Assembly: GCA_963797335.1 (NCBI GenBank)
Contig: CAWCOU010000007.1
Location: 1 to 64,000 of the forward strand
Source: CAWCOU01 sp963797335
GTDB lineage: Bacteria; Pseudomonadota; Gammaproteobacteria; JAURND01
Length of the DNA stretch: 64,000 nt
Reading direction: 5' to 3'
The notes under the pieces are model-generated. The model saw only the letters and a program-made list of their open reading frames with translations. It was not told where the DNA came from and did no database searches. Shown here piece after piece: positions 18,335 through 26,703 of this stretch; position 1 is the first letter of the stretch; each line of letters opens with the position of its first letter. Both the position numbers and the translations under genes were made by a program.

Positions 18335-19473
18335 AACAGTCCATGAAAAAAACGATTCTTCTGCTTGTAGTGTGTAGTTTCTTTTTATTAGCCGCTTGTC
18401 ATCGCAAACCCAGCGAAACCATGCCGTTGACAAACTTCCAGACCACCTTGCCAGTGCAAACTGTTTTTATTACTACGGCAGGTAATGGTGCTAAAAAAGA
18501 ATATTTGCGGCTTAAACCCGCTGTGATTGGTAACCAAATCTATACTTCCAGCTATTCAGGTAAAGTGATGGCAGTCAATGCCAGTAATGGTCGGATTCTT
18601 TCGATCATTTATACCCACCAACCCCTGACCACCGGCATTACTGCCGATGCGAACAATCTGTATGTGGGTACTAAAAAAGCGGAAGTATTAGCGTTAAATC
18701 GAGCCAATGGTCGAATTGTCTGGCGTACTCCGCTAAGTAATGAAGTATTGGCTAGTCCTGCCGTCGATGATTCGTATGTTTTTGTGAAAAGTCTAGACGA
18801 TCACGTCTATGCCTTGGATAAACAAACCGGTCAGCCGGTGTGGACTTATCGAGAAGAGACACCTAATTTAATTCTGCGCGGCGGAAAAGCACCGCAATTG
18901 GCAGGCGATTTGGTGGTAGTCGGCTTTGCCGATGGCCAAGTCGCTGCGTTTAATCGCCATTCCGGTCAGCTGGTGTGGAAACGGGCGATCGCGGAACCGA
19001 AAGGCACTTCGGATGTGGCGCAAATGGTCGATGTCAGTAGTTCGTTGATGATACGCGACGGTGTAATTTACGCAGCGACTTACCAGGGTGCTTTAGTTGC
19101 CGTGTCATTGCGAACCGGCGATCCGATTTGGCAGCAATCCATTTCATCGTATGCGGGGTTAACCGTTGATGAGAATAATGTCTATTTAACCGATGCCAAT
19201 AGTTTCGTATGGGCTTTTGATCGTCGTAATGGTCAAGTGGTTTGGAAACAAGACCGATTAGCCGGCCGTGGTTTAACTGGACCCGTGATTGTCGGTTCTG
19301 CTTTAGTCATCGGTGATAATAAAGGGTATGTGCACTGGCTATCAACCAGCGATGGGCGGTTTCTGGCCAGAACACGAGTCGATAAGAGCGGTTTGGTGGC
19401 ACCAGCCGAGGTGGAAGGTAATGCCGTGTACTTATATTCTAATGCTGGTAAATTAGCTAAATTCCAAGTTTAA
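18331..19473 (+). CDS. bamB: Outer-membrane assembly lipoprotein BamB
   Basis: BamB is an eight-bladed beta-propeller lipoprotein of the BAM complex, which inserts beta-barrels into the outer membrane. The N-terminus is a lipoprotein signal with lipobox LLAAC, and the mature protein starts at that cysteine. PQQ-like blade repeats follow (VMAVNASNGRI, VLALNRANGRIVW, VYALDKQTGQPVW, VAAFNRHSGQLVW, LVAVSLRTGDPIW, VWAFDRRNGQVVW). The GTG at 18331 overlaps the yfgM stop; an ATG at 18343 with GGTG upstream is an equally good start and leaves the signal peptide intact. Its job fits the giant N-terminal-barrel protein at the window end. Confidence 0.95.
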   Translation: MKQSMKKTILLLVVCSFFLLAACHRKPSETMPLTNFQTTLPVQTVFITTAGNGAKKEYLRLKPAVIGNQIYTSSYSGKVMAVNASNGRILSIIYTHQPLTTGITADANNLYVGTKKAEVLALNRANGRIVWRTPLSNEVLASPAVDDSYVFVKSLDDHVYALDKQTGQPVWTYREETPNLILRGGKAPQLAGDLVVVGFADGQVAAFNRHSGQLVWKRAIAEPKGTSDVAQMVDVSSSLMIRDGVIYAATYQGALVAVSLRTGDPIWQQSISSYAGLTVDENNVYLTDANSFVWAFDRRNGQVVWKQDRLAGRGLTGPVIVGSALVIGDNKGYVHWLSTSDGRFLARTRVDKSGLVAPAEVEGNAVYLYSNAGKLAKFQV

Positions 19474-19488
19474 AAAGCGGGCAATGCA

Positions 19489-20955
19489 GTGTACCCAGTC
19501 ATCGCGATTGTTGGTAGGCCAAATGTCGGTAAGTCGACATTATTTAATTACCTGACTCGTTCTCGTTCGGCGTTGGTTGCCGACGAGCCAGGGGTGACTC
19601 GCGATCGGCAATACGGCGAGGGGCATTTTCACGACCAGACCTTTATTGTCATTGATACCGGCGGTATTGAAGCCGCAGCTATCACTGGCCATGATCTGGC
19701 TAATCCGGCAACACAAACATCAGCTCCTTCTACCGTCGAACTCCATAGCCAAAGTTTGTTCTCGTTAATGTGGTCTCAAGTGGCTGCCGCGGTGCGTGAA
19801 GCAGATATCCTTTTTTGGGTGGTCGATGCCCGAGCAGGCCCTACTCCCTCCGATCAACGCATTGCCGAACAGTTAAGAACGTTAAATAAAACGATCTACC
19901 TAGTAGTGAATAAAGCCGATGGCATGGCTCCTGAGATTGCCTGCGCGGAATTCTATTCTCTAGGCTTCACGCACTTATTTCCAACCGCTGCTAACCAAGG
20001 GCAGGGTGTGGGTGCGCTATTAGAAGCGGCGTTGGCTAATTTTCCGGTAAATGCAGAAGAAGTCACACCGACGACGGCAGAATCTGCGATAAAAGTGGCG
20101 ATCATTGGCCGACCCAATGTCGGTAAATCCACATTAGTAAATCGTATTTTAGGTGAAGAACGTGTGTTGGTTTATGATGCGCCGGGCACCACACGTGACA
20201 GTGTGTTCATCCCCTTTCAACGGCATGATAAAAATTATGTATTAATCGACACTGCAGGTGTTAGACGAAGACGCAGCATCTCAGACACAGTAGAAAAATT
20301 TTCTGTCGTAAAAACTTTACAAGCCATTGCCGCCGCTAACGTGGTGGTGTTTGTAATCGATGCGCGACAAAACTTGGCAGACCAGGATTTACATTTGCTG
20401 GGCTTTGTATTGGATGCCGGCAGAGCGTTAGTACTCGCCGTTAATAAGTGGGATGGTTTACCCGAGACAGACCGCCAAGCGGTAAAAAGAAGCTTAGACC
20501 GACGCTTGCAATTCGTCACCTTTGCGCGCATTCACTACATCTCTGCATTACACGGCTCTTCGGTGGGAACTTTATTCCCCGCCATTAATGAAGCTTACCG
20601 CTCAGCCACTCGTAAACTAGTGACCGGCCAATTAACCGAAATACTAGAACAAGCAGTAGCTGCCCACCAACCCCCCGCCGTACAAGGCCGCCGAATAAAA
20701 CTACGCTACGCCCACCCCGGTGGCTCCAACCCCCCTGTCATTGTCATTCACGGCAACCAAACCGACGCCTTGCCTGATTCCTATATACGTTATTTAGCAA
20801 ATTTCTTCCGCGATAAATTACGCTTAGTAGGAACCCCTCTACGCATTCAATTAAAAAGCGGCGATAATCCCTATAAAGATAAAAAAAATCAATTAACACC
20901 AAGACAAGTAGAACGCCGCCGCCGATTAATGACGCATGTTAAAAGTAAAAAATAA
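19489..20955 (+). CDS. der: Ribosome assembly GTPase Der (EngA)
   Basis: Der has two tandem GTPase domains and a KH-like C-terminal domain, and acts in 50S subunit maturation. Domain 1 has GRPNVGKST, DTGGIE and NKAD; domain 2 has GRPNVGKST again, DTAGVRRR and NKWD. Start is GTG 19489 (MYPVIAIVGRPN). Between DTGGIE and the next helix there are about 20 extra residues rich in Ala/Thr/Ser (about 66-90), a clade-specific loop. The lysine/arginine-rich tail (RRRRLMTHVKSKK) is typical. Last gene of the conserved run. Confidence 0.97.
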   Translation: MYPVIAIVGRPNVGKSTLFNYLTRSRSALVADEPGVTRDRQYGEGHFHDQTFIVIDTGGIEAAAITGHDLANPATQTSAPSTVELHSQSLFSLMWSQVAAAVREADILFWVVDARAGPTPSDQRIAEQLRTLNKTIYLVVNKADGMAPEIACAEFYSLGFTHLFPTAANQGQGVGALLEAALANFPVNAEEVTPTTAESAIKVAIIGRPNVGKSTLVNRILGEERVLVYDAPGTTRDSVFIPFQRHDKNYVLIDTAGVRRRRSISDTVEKFSVVKTLQAIAAANVVVFVIDARQNLADQDLHLLGFVLDAGRALVLAVNKWDGLPETDRQAVKRSLDRRLQFVTFARIHYISALHGSSVGTLFPAINEAYRSATRKLVTGQLTEILEQAVAAHQPPAVQGRRIKLRYAHPGGSNPPVIVIHGNQTDALPDSYIRYLANFFRDKLRLVGTPLRIQLKSGDNPYKDKKNQLTPRQVERRRRLMTHVKSKK

Positions 20956-21000
20956 ATGTGATATACCAAAACTTGCAAAAGCAATAGGTATATATTAGTT

Positions 21001-21061
21001 CTGTGATGTTGTAAATACCGTAAAAAAACTATAGGCCAACCATTGGTCCACTACGGTATTG
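21001..21061. repeat. Palindromic segment R1, copy a
   Basis: AATACCGTA and TACGGTATT form the outer arms, with an inner CCAACCATTGG palindrome. A diverged copy lies at 21778-21840 with the same TGATGTTGTAAATACCGTA left end. A short open frame (21007-21114, 35 codons, ending in a lysine/asparagine-rich tail at TAA 21112) runs through it and reads YGIGAWNRVVNPYGKK. This could be the tail of a lost gene, but there is no start codon and I do not recognise it. Confidence 0.55.
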
Positions 21062-21170
21062 GTGCATGGAATCGTGTAGTAAATCCTTATGGTAAAAAGA
21101 ATAAGAATAAGTAAATGACGATCGATGCATCACTTCAAGTCAAAACCAAGAAGCCACGTAGTGATCTATA

Positions 21171-21313
21171 CCCCATGCACAGAAAAATTTGAATTTCATA
21201 TTAAAGTGCATTGGGTATAAATAATCAGGCTTCTATTCTACCCGGAAATTCCGCTGATTATGCAACCGGATAAACAATTTCCGAAATTGGAATGCCGAAA
21301 TAACCAATTCATC
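21171..21313. repeat. Duplicated segment R2, copy a
   Basis: About 143 bases recur at 22066-22211. Each copy opens with a hairpin whose arms are CCATGCAC or CCAATGCAC and GTGCATTGGGTAT, around AAAATTTGAATTTCATATTAAA or its variant. The second half of this copy holds the last 25 codons of the minus-strand gene at 21238-21720, while in the other copy the same bases are attached to nothing. Confidence 0.75.
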
Positions 21314-21720
21314 AACATAGGCTCTATGCTAAACTCTTCAGCCGATACTTTTCCCTCAGAAAATATAGAGATATAAGTGATATCGACGGTTATTTCCTGA
21401 TTTGTAGCTGTATTAAAAAAAATGGAAGTATAATCGTCATAATAATCGTCTATCTTTACGCCATACTCGTCAAGATAATCTGCGATACTATCATCGTGGG
21501 TTATTTTCTCTAATTTTTCATAAAAATCACTAATATTCTCCTCAAAAACATCTTTTTTCAGCGTACCCTCAATATGCATTCCCCCATTATTTGATTGGAT
21601 ATTAAAAAGAGAGGTGTCAAATCTCTGATTTAAATTATTGATCCACTCTTGATAAGAAAGAACTTCATTTGATTCTGCAGTAAAGTTTTTTACAACACCT
21701 AATGAATAATATGTGCCCAT
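21238..21720 (-). CDS. Unrecognised 160-residue protein
   Basis: I do not recognise a family. The minus-strand start at 21720 (MGTYYSLGVVKNF) has GGAG eight bases upstream, which makes it better than an in-frame ATG at 21762. The sequence is acidic, aromatic-rich and predicted alpha/beta (DEYGVKIDDYYDDYTSIFF, then QEITVDITYISIFSEG), with no signal peptide or membrane helix. Size and composition are like small immunity proteins or stand-alone cytosolic accessory proteins, but there is no recognisable toxin next to it. Its last 25 codons are part of the duplicated segment R2, so the C-terminus may have been replaced by insertion of that element. AT-rich compared with der. Confidence 0.6.
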   Translation of the reverse strand: MGTYYSLGVVKNFTAESNEVLSYQEWINNLNQRFDTSLFNIQSNNGGMHIEGTLKKDVFEENISDFYEKLEKITHDDSIADYLDEYGVKIDDYYDDYTSIFFNTATNQEITVDITYISIFSEGKVSAEEFSIEPMLMNWLFRHSNFGNCLSGCIISGISG

Positions 21721-21777
21721 TTTTTTCTCCGAGGGTGATTTAACTAGTTTTTTAAAACCCATACTAGTACCAGGATC

Positions 21778-21840
21778 TGATGTTGTAAATACCGTAAAAA
21801 AGCTATGAGTTAATCATTGGCTGCCAGAACTACGGTATTG
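21778..21840. repeat. Palindromic segment R1, copy b
   Basis: It begins TGATGTTGTAAATACCGT and ends CTACGGTATTG, like copy a at 21001-21061. The interior differs (GAGTTAATCATTGGCTGCC against AGGCCAACCATTGGTCC), but the outer inverted arms are kept. Conserved arms with drifting loops suggest selection on, or spread through, the hairpin. Confidence 0.55.
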
Positions 21841-21999
21841 TTGAAAGAAGCAGCTATTTTTATTCGCTTATTACAATGCCGCTTTCATCAGGTTTCCAGA
21901 CATTGTATGAAAAAGATTCAACGCGCTGACGCTGAAACTTTATTAGTATGGGGCGAACGTTTATTAGACGCGCAAATTCTAGATGATATTTTTAAATAA
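21817..21999 (+). pseudogene. C-terminal remnant of an Rpn/DUF4351-type protein
   Basis: The 60-codon frame reads LLKEAAIFIRLLQCRFHQV and ends ADAETLLVWGERLLDAQILDDIF. This is the typical end of Rpn-family (PD-(D/E)XK, recombination-promoting nuclease/putative transposase) proteins with a DUF4351 tail: a short arginine/leucine helix, then A(D/S)AETL..W.ERLLDA..L..IF. Everything upstream of this tail, including the nuclease domain, is missing, and the frame enters the R1b palindrome. I therefore call it a 3' remnant. Such genes multiply in genomes of intracellular bacteria. Confidence 0.6.
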
Positions 22000-22065
22000 A
22001 GGCTCTGTTATCTGTCTCTTAGAACATCCGCAGTATACATGTAAATGAATAAGTAAGAATAAATA

Positions 22066-22211
22066 CACCCAATGCACAGTAAAAATTCGAATTCCATATT
22101 AAAGTGCATTGGGTATAGAAAGTCGGGCTTCAGTTCTACCTGGAAATTCCGCTTATTATGCAATCTGATAAATAATTTCAGAAATTGGAATGCCGAAATA
22201 ACCAATTCATC
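22066..22211. repeat. Duplicated segment R2, copy b
   Basis: Copy of 21171-21313 with scattered substitutions (for example ACCCAATGCAC against CCCCATGCAC). On the minus strand the bases equivalent to the 3' end of the 21238-21720 gene are present, but the rest of that gene is not. It sits just downstream of the pseudo-GTPase gene. Confidence 0.75.
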
Positions 22212-22247
22212 TGGGTAACTGTTAGATGACGTCAGAACTTATACACA

Positions 22248-23267
22248 TTAAGCGACAATACAATTTGTTTTTTCAGGTAGTAAATCTTTTTTTGAATACT
22301 CAGCAAGTCTATTTATTGCATTTTGAGTAACCTGTTCTAGATGCAATGTGTAAAGATCTGATGAAGATACTAAAGTTTCAAGAGTTTCGAGTATGCCGCA
22401 ATTTGCGTCTTTTATTTGATGCGCAGCTTGTTGAGCGTCCTTTTTTTCTTTAAAATAACCAATAAATTTATTATTTTCATAGGTCCAGGTGGCTGTTGGA
22501 AACAACTTATCTAAAGTTCCACAAATATCTTTTGCTTGTTTTTTTGAATCCGATGGTCCGTGATGTAATTCTTTCAGCCCAAATTTATTCAAAGATAGTC
22601 CTTTTTTTAGTTTTGAATCTTTTAATAACATCTCTTTATCTGAAGTATTGTTTTTAGAGTCTTCCGCAAGCTGTATATGGTTTAAACCAACCATCCGTAA
22701 GATTTCGCCCTCTAATTTCTCGCATCCATAACCTGTTTTAGCAGAACAAATAACATAAGAAGAAAAATCCCGGATACGATTGGCTTTGATGAGGTTATCT
22801 GCTATTAACGATGCATTTTCATGATTTTCTACTAAATCACTTTTCGTTATAGCCAGGAGAAATTTACAATCAGACAACTTGTTATATGCATGCTCTTCTA
22901 GCTTATTATTAATTATTTGCAAAATAGTATCTACTGAATTCTCTAGTAAATCTTCAATACTAATACCAAACACCAGTAAATTGATTTTAATCTGATGAGT
23001 GGTTTTTTGCATTGTGTTTTTAAAACGCTCATTGGCCGCAGCTATAAGGTAGTCTAATTTTAACGGCGATGAGGGTATCTCTATTGAACCGACAAACTCA
23101 ATGGCAGTTGTTATTGTGGTTGGTTTTTCAGGTTCATTTTTGGTTATTAAGCGATGAACCAAGGAAGAAAGACCTGCTTGTGTAAAACCTCCATCACCAC
23201 GACAAAAAAGAACTTTATGACGCGTCAAATGGATTTTTTGTTCTTGGTTTTTTTCTATTGAATGCAT
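22248..23267 (-). CDS. Ras-superfamily-like pseudo-GTPase with C-terminal CaaX box
   Basis: A 339-residue protein with the outline of a small GTPase. HKVLFCRGDGG begins as in Rab/Rho proteins, but the P-loop reads G27-FTQA-G32-L33-S34, with leucine where the catalytic lysine of GxxxxGK(S/T) should be. INLLVFGISIEDLLENS resembles the strand and helix after switch II, without DxxG. TKSD (141-144) stands for the NKxD base-recognition motif and CSAK (174-177) for the G5 motif. The last four residues are C-I-V-A, a CaaX box used by eukaryotic farnesyltransferase. Start at 23267 is supported by AGGA at eight bases; an ATG at 23276 overlaps that site. No signal peptide. It lies next to icmF/dotU, so export by a type IVB system and host lipidation is an attractive inference, not a demonstrated fact. 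Confidence 0.7.
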   Translation of the reverse strand: MHSIEKNQEQKIHLTRHKVLFCRGDGGFTQAGLSSLVHRLITKNEPEKPTTITTAIEFVGSIEIPSSPLKLDYLIAAANERFKNTMQKTTHQIKINLLVFGISIEDLLENSVDTILQIINNKLEEHAYNKLSDCKFLLAITKSDLVENHENASLIADNLIKANRIRDFSSYVICSAKTGYGCEKLEGEILRMVGLNHIQLAEDSKNNTSDKEMLLKDSKLKKGLSLNKFGLKELHHGPSDSKKQAKDICGTLDKLFPTATWTYENNKFIGYFKEKKDAQQAAHQIKDANCGILETLETLVSSSDLYTLHLEQVTQNAINRLAEYSKKDLLPEKTNCIVA

Positions 23268-23577
23268 AATTTTCATCCTTTTAATATATTAATAAAATAA
23301 TGCACCCGAATTTCTTATTATTTTTTTTAAATTATATTAATAGATTGGAGAAATAAAAGCAAATGCCCTGCTATTGAAAACTCTCATGTCAGGTAATATT
23401 GATATATTTTATAGAAAAAATGCTTCAAGAAAGCAAAATATTGAAGTTTTATCGGTGCATCTATCTTGGCTATATCAATTAATGTTACGCAACAGGATTG
23501 TTTGGCAGTGCCGCGCCATTAACGCTCAGCTTATGCTTGAGAAATTTTCAACAGAACAATGGGTGGATTTAAACTCA
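23268..23577. other. AT-rich gap with a possible promoter
   Basis: This 310-base gap separates icmF from the downstream pseudo-GTPase on the same strand. On the minus strand TATAAT occurs at 23331-23336, about 65 bases before the start codon, and the surroundings are very AT-rich. No good -35 box is seen at 17 bases. A plus-strand frame at 23374-23619 lacks a convincing start or family, so I see no gene here. Confidence 0.35.
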
Positions 23578-26500
23578 TTAGAGTTTATCAGGCGCCCGAA
23601 ATGCCGAGACAAGGCCTGAGATAAATGGATTAAGCGGTTTTTCTGCAAAAAGCTCATAGGGGATGGTGACGCCTTGCGCAGTAAAACTGAAATCAAAGAG
23701 CTGTGTATTTTGATGAGGAGTTAGGTGACTTCGGTTCAATAGTTTAAACAAAGCCCAAGGGCCGGTTTCTTGTAACAATACAGTGGGAGGTTGCTCCGCA
23801 TCGGTCGACTGCAAACTTAAATTGGCGTAACCATTCGTAATTCCAGTCCATGACATTTTCTTGGCATGTCTGAGGTCTTGTAAATAATTAACCAATTGCC
23901 CATCCACATTCAGCACGTAGTTTTGTGACATCAAATCCATATTGGTTGGCATGATTAAGAAACTGACGCTCGGCGTTTTCTGATTATCAGCAAAATACAT
24001 TTTGCGAATAATATTGCCGCGATCCAACATCTCTAAAGTGCTTTGCGGAATATTGAGATTCTGGCCATCGACGGATTTAAAGCGCCAATACAATTGGCTG
24101 GAATCAATAAAAGCGGCTAAATGATGTTTAGAAAATCGATCCAAGGTGCCGTCAGGACCAAAGAATCGACTGAAGTCAGCCATCGCGATATCAGCACCAC
24201 TATTGTTAAATACGGGGAATCGGTTATTGATATGCGCATCGTAATCTGGCAGGACTTCGGTAATCCATAATACATTTAATTGATTACGTGCGTTTTGTAG
24301 TATGGTTTGCCAACTATTGATAGCAAGTGCATTCAACCAACCATTAAGCGGCGCCGGTGTGGTTTTCGCTAAGTTAACTAATTGGCTGATAGGATCGTTT
24401 GCGTCAGTACTATTACGCATACGATGTTGTGCTGCTTGTAATGCTGCATCGCCACGGTCATTTGCGGTGAGGATTTTATCAAGATAGGTCGTGAGATCAT
24501 TTAAGGATTTGACCAAATTACTATTAGCACTCGAATTAAATACCTGATGTTGTAATTGTTGCAACAATGTCAGCGTTACCTGCGCTTCAGGAAAATGGGC
24601 AATCGGTTGCAATTCGGCCGTGATCGTTGCAAACAAAGGCACTAGGGGTGAATCTGTAGTCGTTAATGTCGCAGCGGTCTTATGTATCTTTTTTAAACTG
24701 CTCAAATCACTCACAGGTAGAGCTAACACCCGCTCTCCCCAATAAGTGGCATAACGTTGCAAATACAGATGACGAACATTCTCTACCAGTTCGGCGGTTA
24801 CTTTTTGCATTAAATTGGCAGGGAACTGTAAATTTAAAACCCAGTTATCGCCAGTGGCCATTTGCTGTGCCAGTTCCGGAATTTGATGATAATAGACAGA
24901 ATTAAAATGCCTTGCCTGGTAAAGCTCATCTAATTTTGTACCCGATTTCGAATGAACAGAGGATTTTTCTAGTAGAGCTAGATAAGTCAGTTCCGCTAAA
25001 GATAAACTATTTAAACGCTGCCTTGCTAATTGAGTAATCGAGGCATCTTCCGAAAAGTGTAATGTTTTTTGCGTTAACCAATAAGCTAAGTGTTGATTTA
25101 ATTGTGCTTGCAGTCGGGTATTTGTGGTGAGGCTCTGCCGCCAATAGTGTTGAAACCATCGCTCGACAAAATTAGTATTGAGATGCGTGGGATGGCTCAA
25201 CATTAAATAAACCTTGAGTGCGTCAAAATAATCCTGAGGTCTGACATTATTGGCAGCCTGTAATTGTGTTTCTAAAATTTGTTTCAATTGCGGTACTAAT
25301 TGAACATTGAGTGCTTCTTGATAAGTTTCATCTAAGTGATGATGAATATCACTGGATTGGTGAAAAGCCAGGTTGAATAGGGGATTATTATGGCGCCCGG
25401 CTTGATCCAATGCTTGGCGTAAAATATTTAAAGAAGAAAATGCCGCAGGATTGGTATCGCCCGTGTCTGGGTAGCTAGTTAAAGTCGTGCGAACATGCGT
25501 TAACGCATTTTTATTATGGTAATAACTAGGAATCATCAGCAGCGTAGCCAGCAATAATAATCCGCCAAAAGTGCTGTAAAAACGTTCATTGGACCAGCGA
25601 AAATAGCGAGGCATTTTCTTTTTGACATTTAATTTTTCATGAATGATACGCTGGAGTAACTGATGAATAAAAAACCCTTTATCTTGTGGCGCATAATCCG
25701 GTTCTGGCAACTTCTTTAAGCCAAAATTATCTAAAAGTGGCAATAAGCCATCACGCACTTGGCCATCTTGGGTACTACTGGTGAAATAAATGCCGCCTAA
25801 ACTGGTGTGTGTACTGTGCAGTTGCGTCGCTAAATGAATGATGTCACGTTTTTGCGCTTCTAATTGTAAGGGAAAGTTTTTAATACGTGCGCGTTTTTCA
25901 ATATTATGTTCGCGATGCAAGCGAGGAATCAGCTGCGTGTTGAGTCGAAACAGAAAAGCATTAAATTGTTCTTCTAAATGGTGGGGAACATTTTGCTGTA
26001 CTAATCCAAAGGGCAGGGCAACACCAAATGCCTGCTCACAATCTTCCGGGCTTAAGGCATTAAAGGTGTCGACAAATCCAGCAATTCGATCGCATTTAGT
26101 AAAAATTAAATATACGGGAAGCGAAGAAAGGTATTTTGTTAAACTCTGAATGCGGTGACGAAATACATCGATTTGCAATTGCCGTTGATTACGGTTCTTG
26201 CTGAAAAAATCGTGTAGATCCACACAAAGCAGCAAACCATCAATGGGGCGCGTGTGCCGATAGCGATGCAATAAGGCAATAAATTTGCGCCAGATATAAT
26301 ACGCGTCATTTTTAGGCGTTTCCGGCAACATCAATGAGCCGGAAATATCATGAAATACGGCGTTCTTGCCGAACCACCAGTCACAATAAGCAGTGGGATT
26401 AATTTGTTGAGGTGGTTGACTATCAATGGAAAGCAAGCCTAAGCCGCTTTTTTTCAATAAACTACTTTTGCCCGCATTCTCATTACCTAGCACCAAATAC

Positions 26501-26679
26501 CAAGGCAGTTTATGTCGATAAAAAAAACTACGCAGGTGTTTCTTACGTAAAAAACGCAGTGCATCTTTGATGCCTTGTTCCAAAATAGTGACTTTAGCTT
26601 TGGCGTGTTCTTGGCGCCAATCGGCTTCGCCCTCATTAACGGGTTCAAGCCATCGTTGTAAAAATTGCCGAGCATTCAT
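23578..26679 (-). CDS. icmF: Type IVB secretion protein IcmF (TssM-like)
   Basis: IcmF is an inner-membrane protein that, with DotU, stabilises the Dot/Icm core complex; TssM is its type VI homologue. The 1033-residue product starts with a cytosolic part containing a Walker A-like GNENAGKSSLLKKSGLG (about 64-80) after the family phrase WYLVLGN, and continues with YLIFTKCDRI. One clear transmembrane helix lies near 366-384 (LLLLATLLMIPSYY), followed by a long periplasmic region and a C-terminal beta-rich domain. TssM proteins are usually longer, and no tss genes are nearby, so I favour IcmF. dotU lies directly upstream, 24 bases apart. Confidence 0.85.
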   Translation of the reverse strand: MNARQFLQRWLEPVNEGEADWRQEHAKAKVTILEQGIKDALRFLRKKHLRSFFYRHKLPWYLVLGNENAGKSSLLKKSGLGLLSIDSQPPQQINPTAYCDWWFGKNAVFHDISGSLMLPETPKNDAYYIWRKFIALLHRYRHTRPIDGLLLCVDLHDFFSKNRNQRQLQIDVFRHRIQSLTKYLSSLPVYLIFTKCDRIAGFVDTFNALSPEDCEQAFGVALPFGLVQQNVPHHLEEQFNAFLFRLNTQLIPRLHREHNIEKRARIKNFPLQLEAQKRDIIHLATQLHSTHTSLGGIYFTSSTQDGQVRDGLLPLLDNFGLKKLPEPDYAPQDKGFFIHQLLQRIIHEKLNVKKKMPRYFRWSNERFYSTFGGLLLLATLLMIPSYYHNKNALTHVRTTLTSYPDTGDTNPAAFSSLNILRQALDQAGRHNNPLFNLAFHQSSDIHHHLDETYQEALNVQLVPQLKQILETQLQAANNVRPQDYFDALKVYLMLSHPTHLNTNFVERWFQHYWRQSLTTNTRLQAQLNQHLAYWLTQKTLHFSEDASITQLARQRLNSLSLAELTYLALLEKSSVHSKSGTKLDELYQARHFNSVYYHQIPELAQQMATGDNWVLNLQFPANLMQKVTAELVENVRHLYLQRYATYWGERVLALPVSDLSSLKKIHKTAATLTTTDSPLVPLFATITAELQPIAHFPEAQVTLTLLQQLQHQVFNSSANSNLVKSLNDLTTYLDKILTANDRGDAALQAAQHRMRNSTDANDPISQLVNLAKTTPAPLNGWLNALAINSWQTILQNARNQLNVLWITEVLPDYDAHINNRFPVFNNSGADIAMADFSRFFGPDGTLDRFSKHHLAAFIDSSQLYWRFKSVDGQNLNIPQSTLEMLDRGNIIRKMYFADNQKTPSVSFLIMPTNMDLMSQNYVLNVDGQLVNYLQDLRHAKKMSWTGITNGYANLSLQSTDAEQPPTVLLQETGPWALFKLLNRSHLTPHQNTQLFDFSFTAQGVTIPYELFAEKPLNPFISGLVSAFRAPDKL

Positions 26680-26703
26680 CTGCGTTCGCTCCAGGGCCAG
26701 CCA

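Noticed and set aside
22008..22205. 65-codon minus-strand frame inside repeat R2b
   Set aside because: It reads the duplicated segment in a different frame from the gene in R2a, so it is a by-product of the repeat rather than a gene.
23374..23619. 81-codon plus-strand frame overlapping the 3' end of icmF
   Set aside because: TTG start without a ribosome-binding site, no family resemblance, and it runs antisense into icmF.
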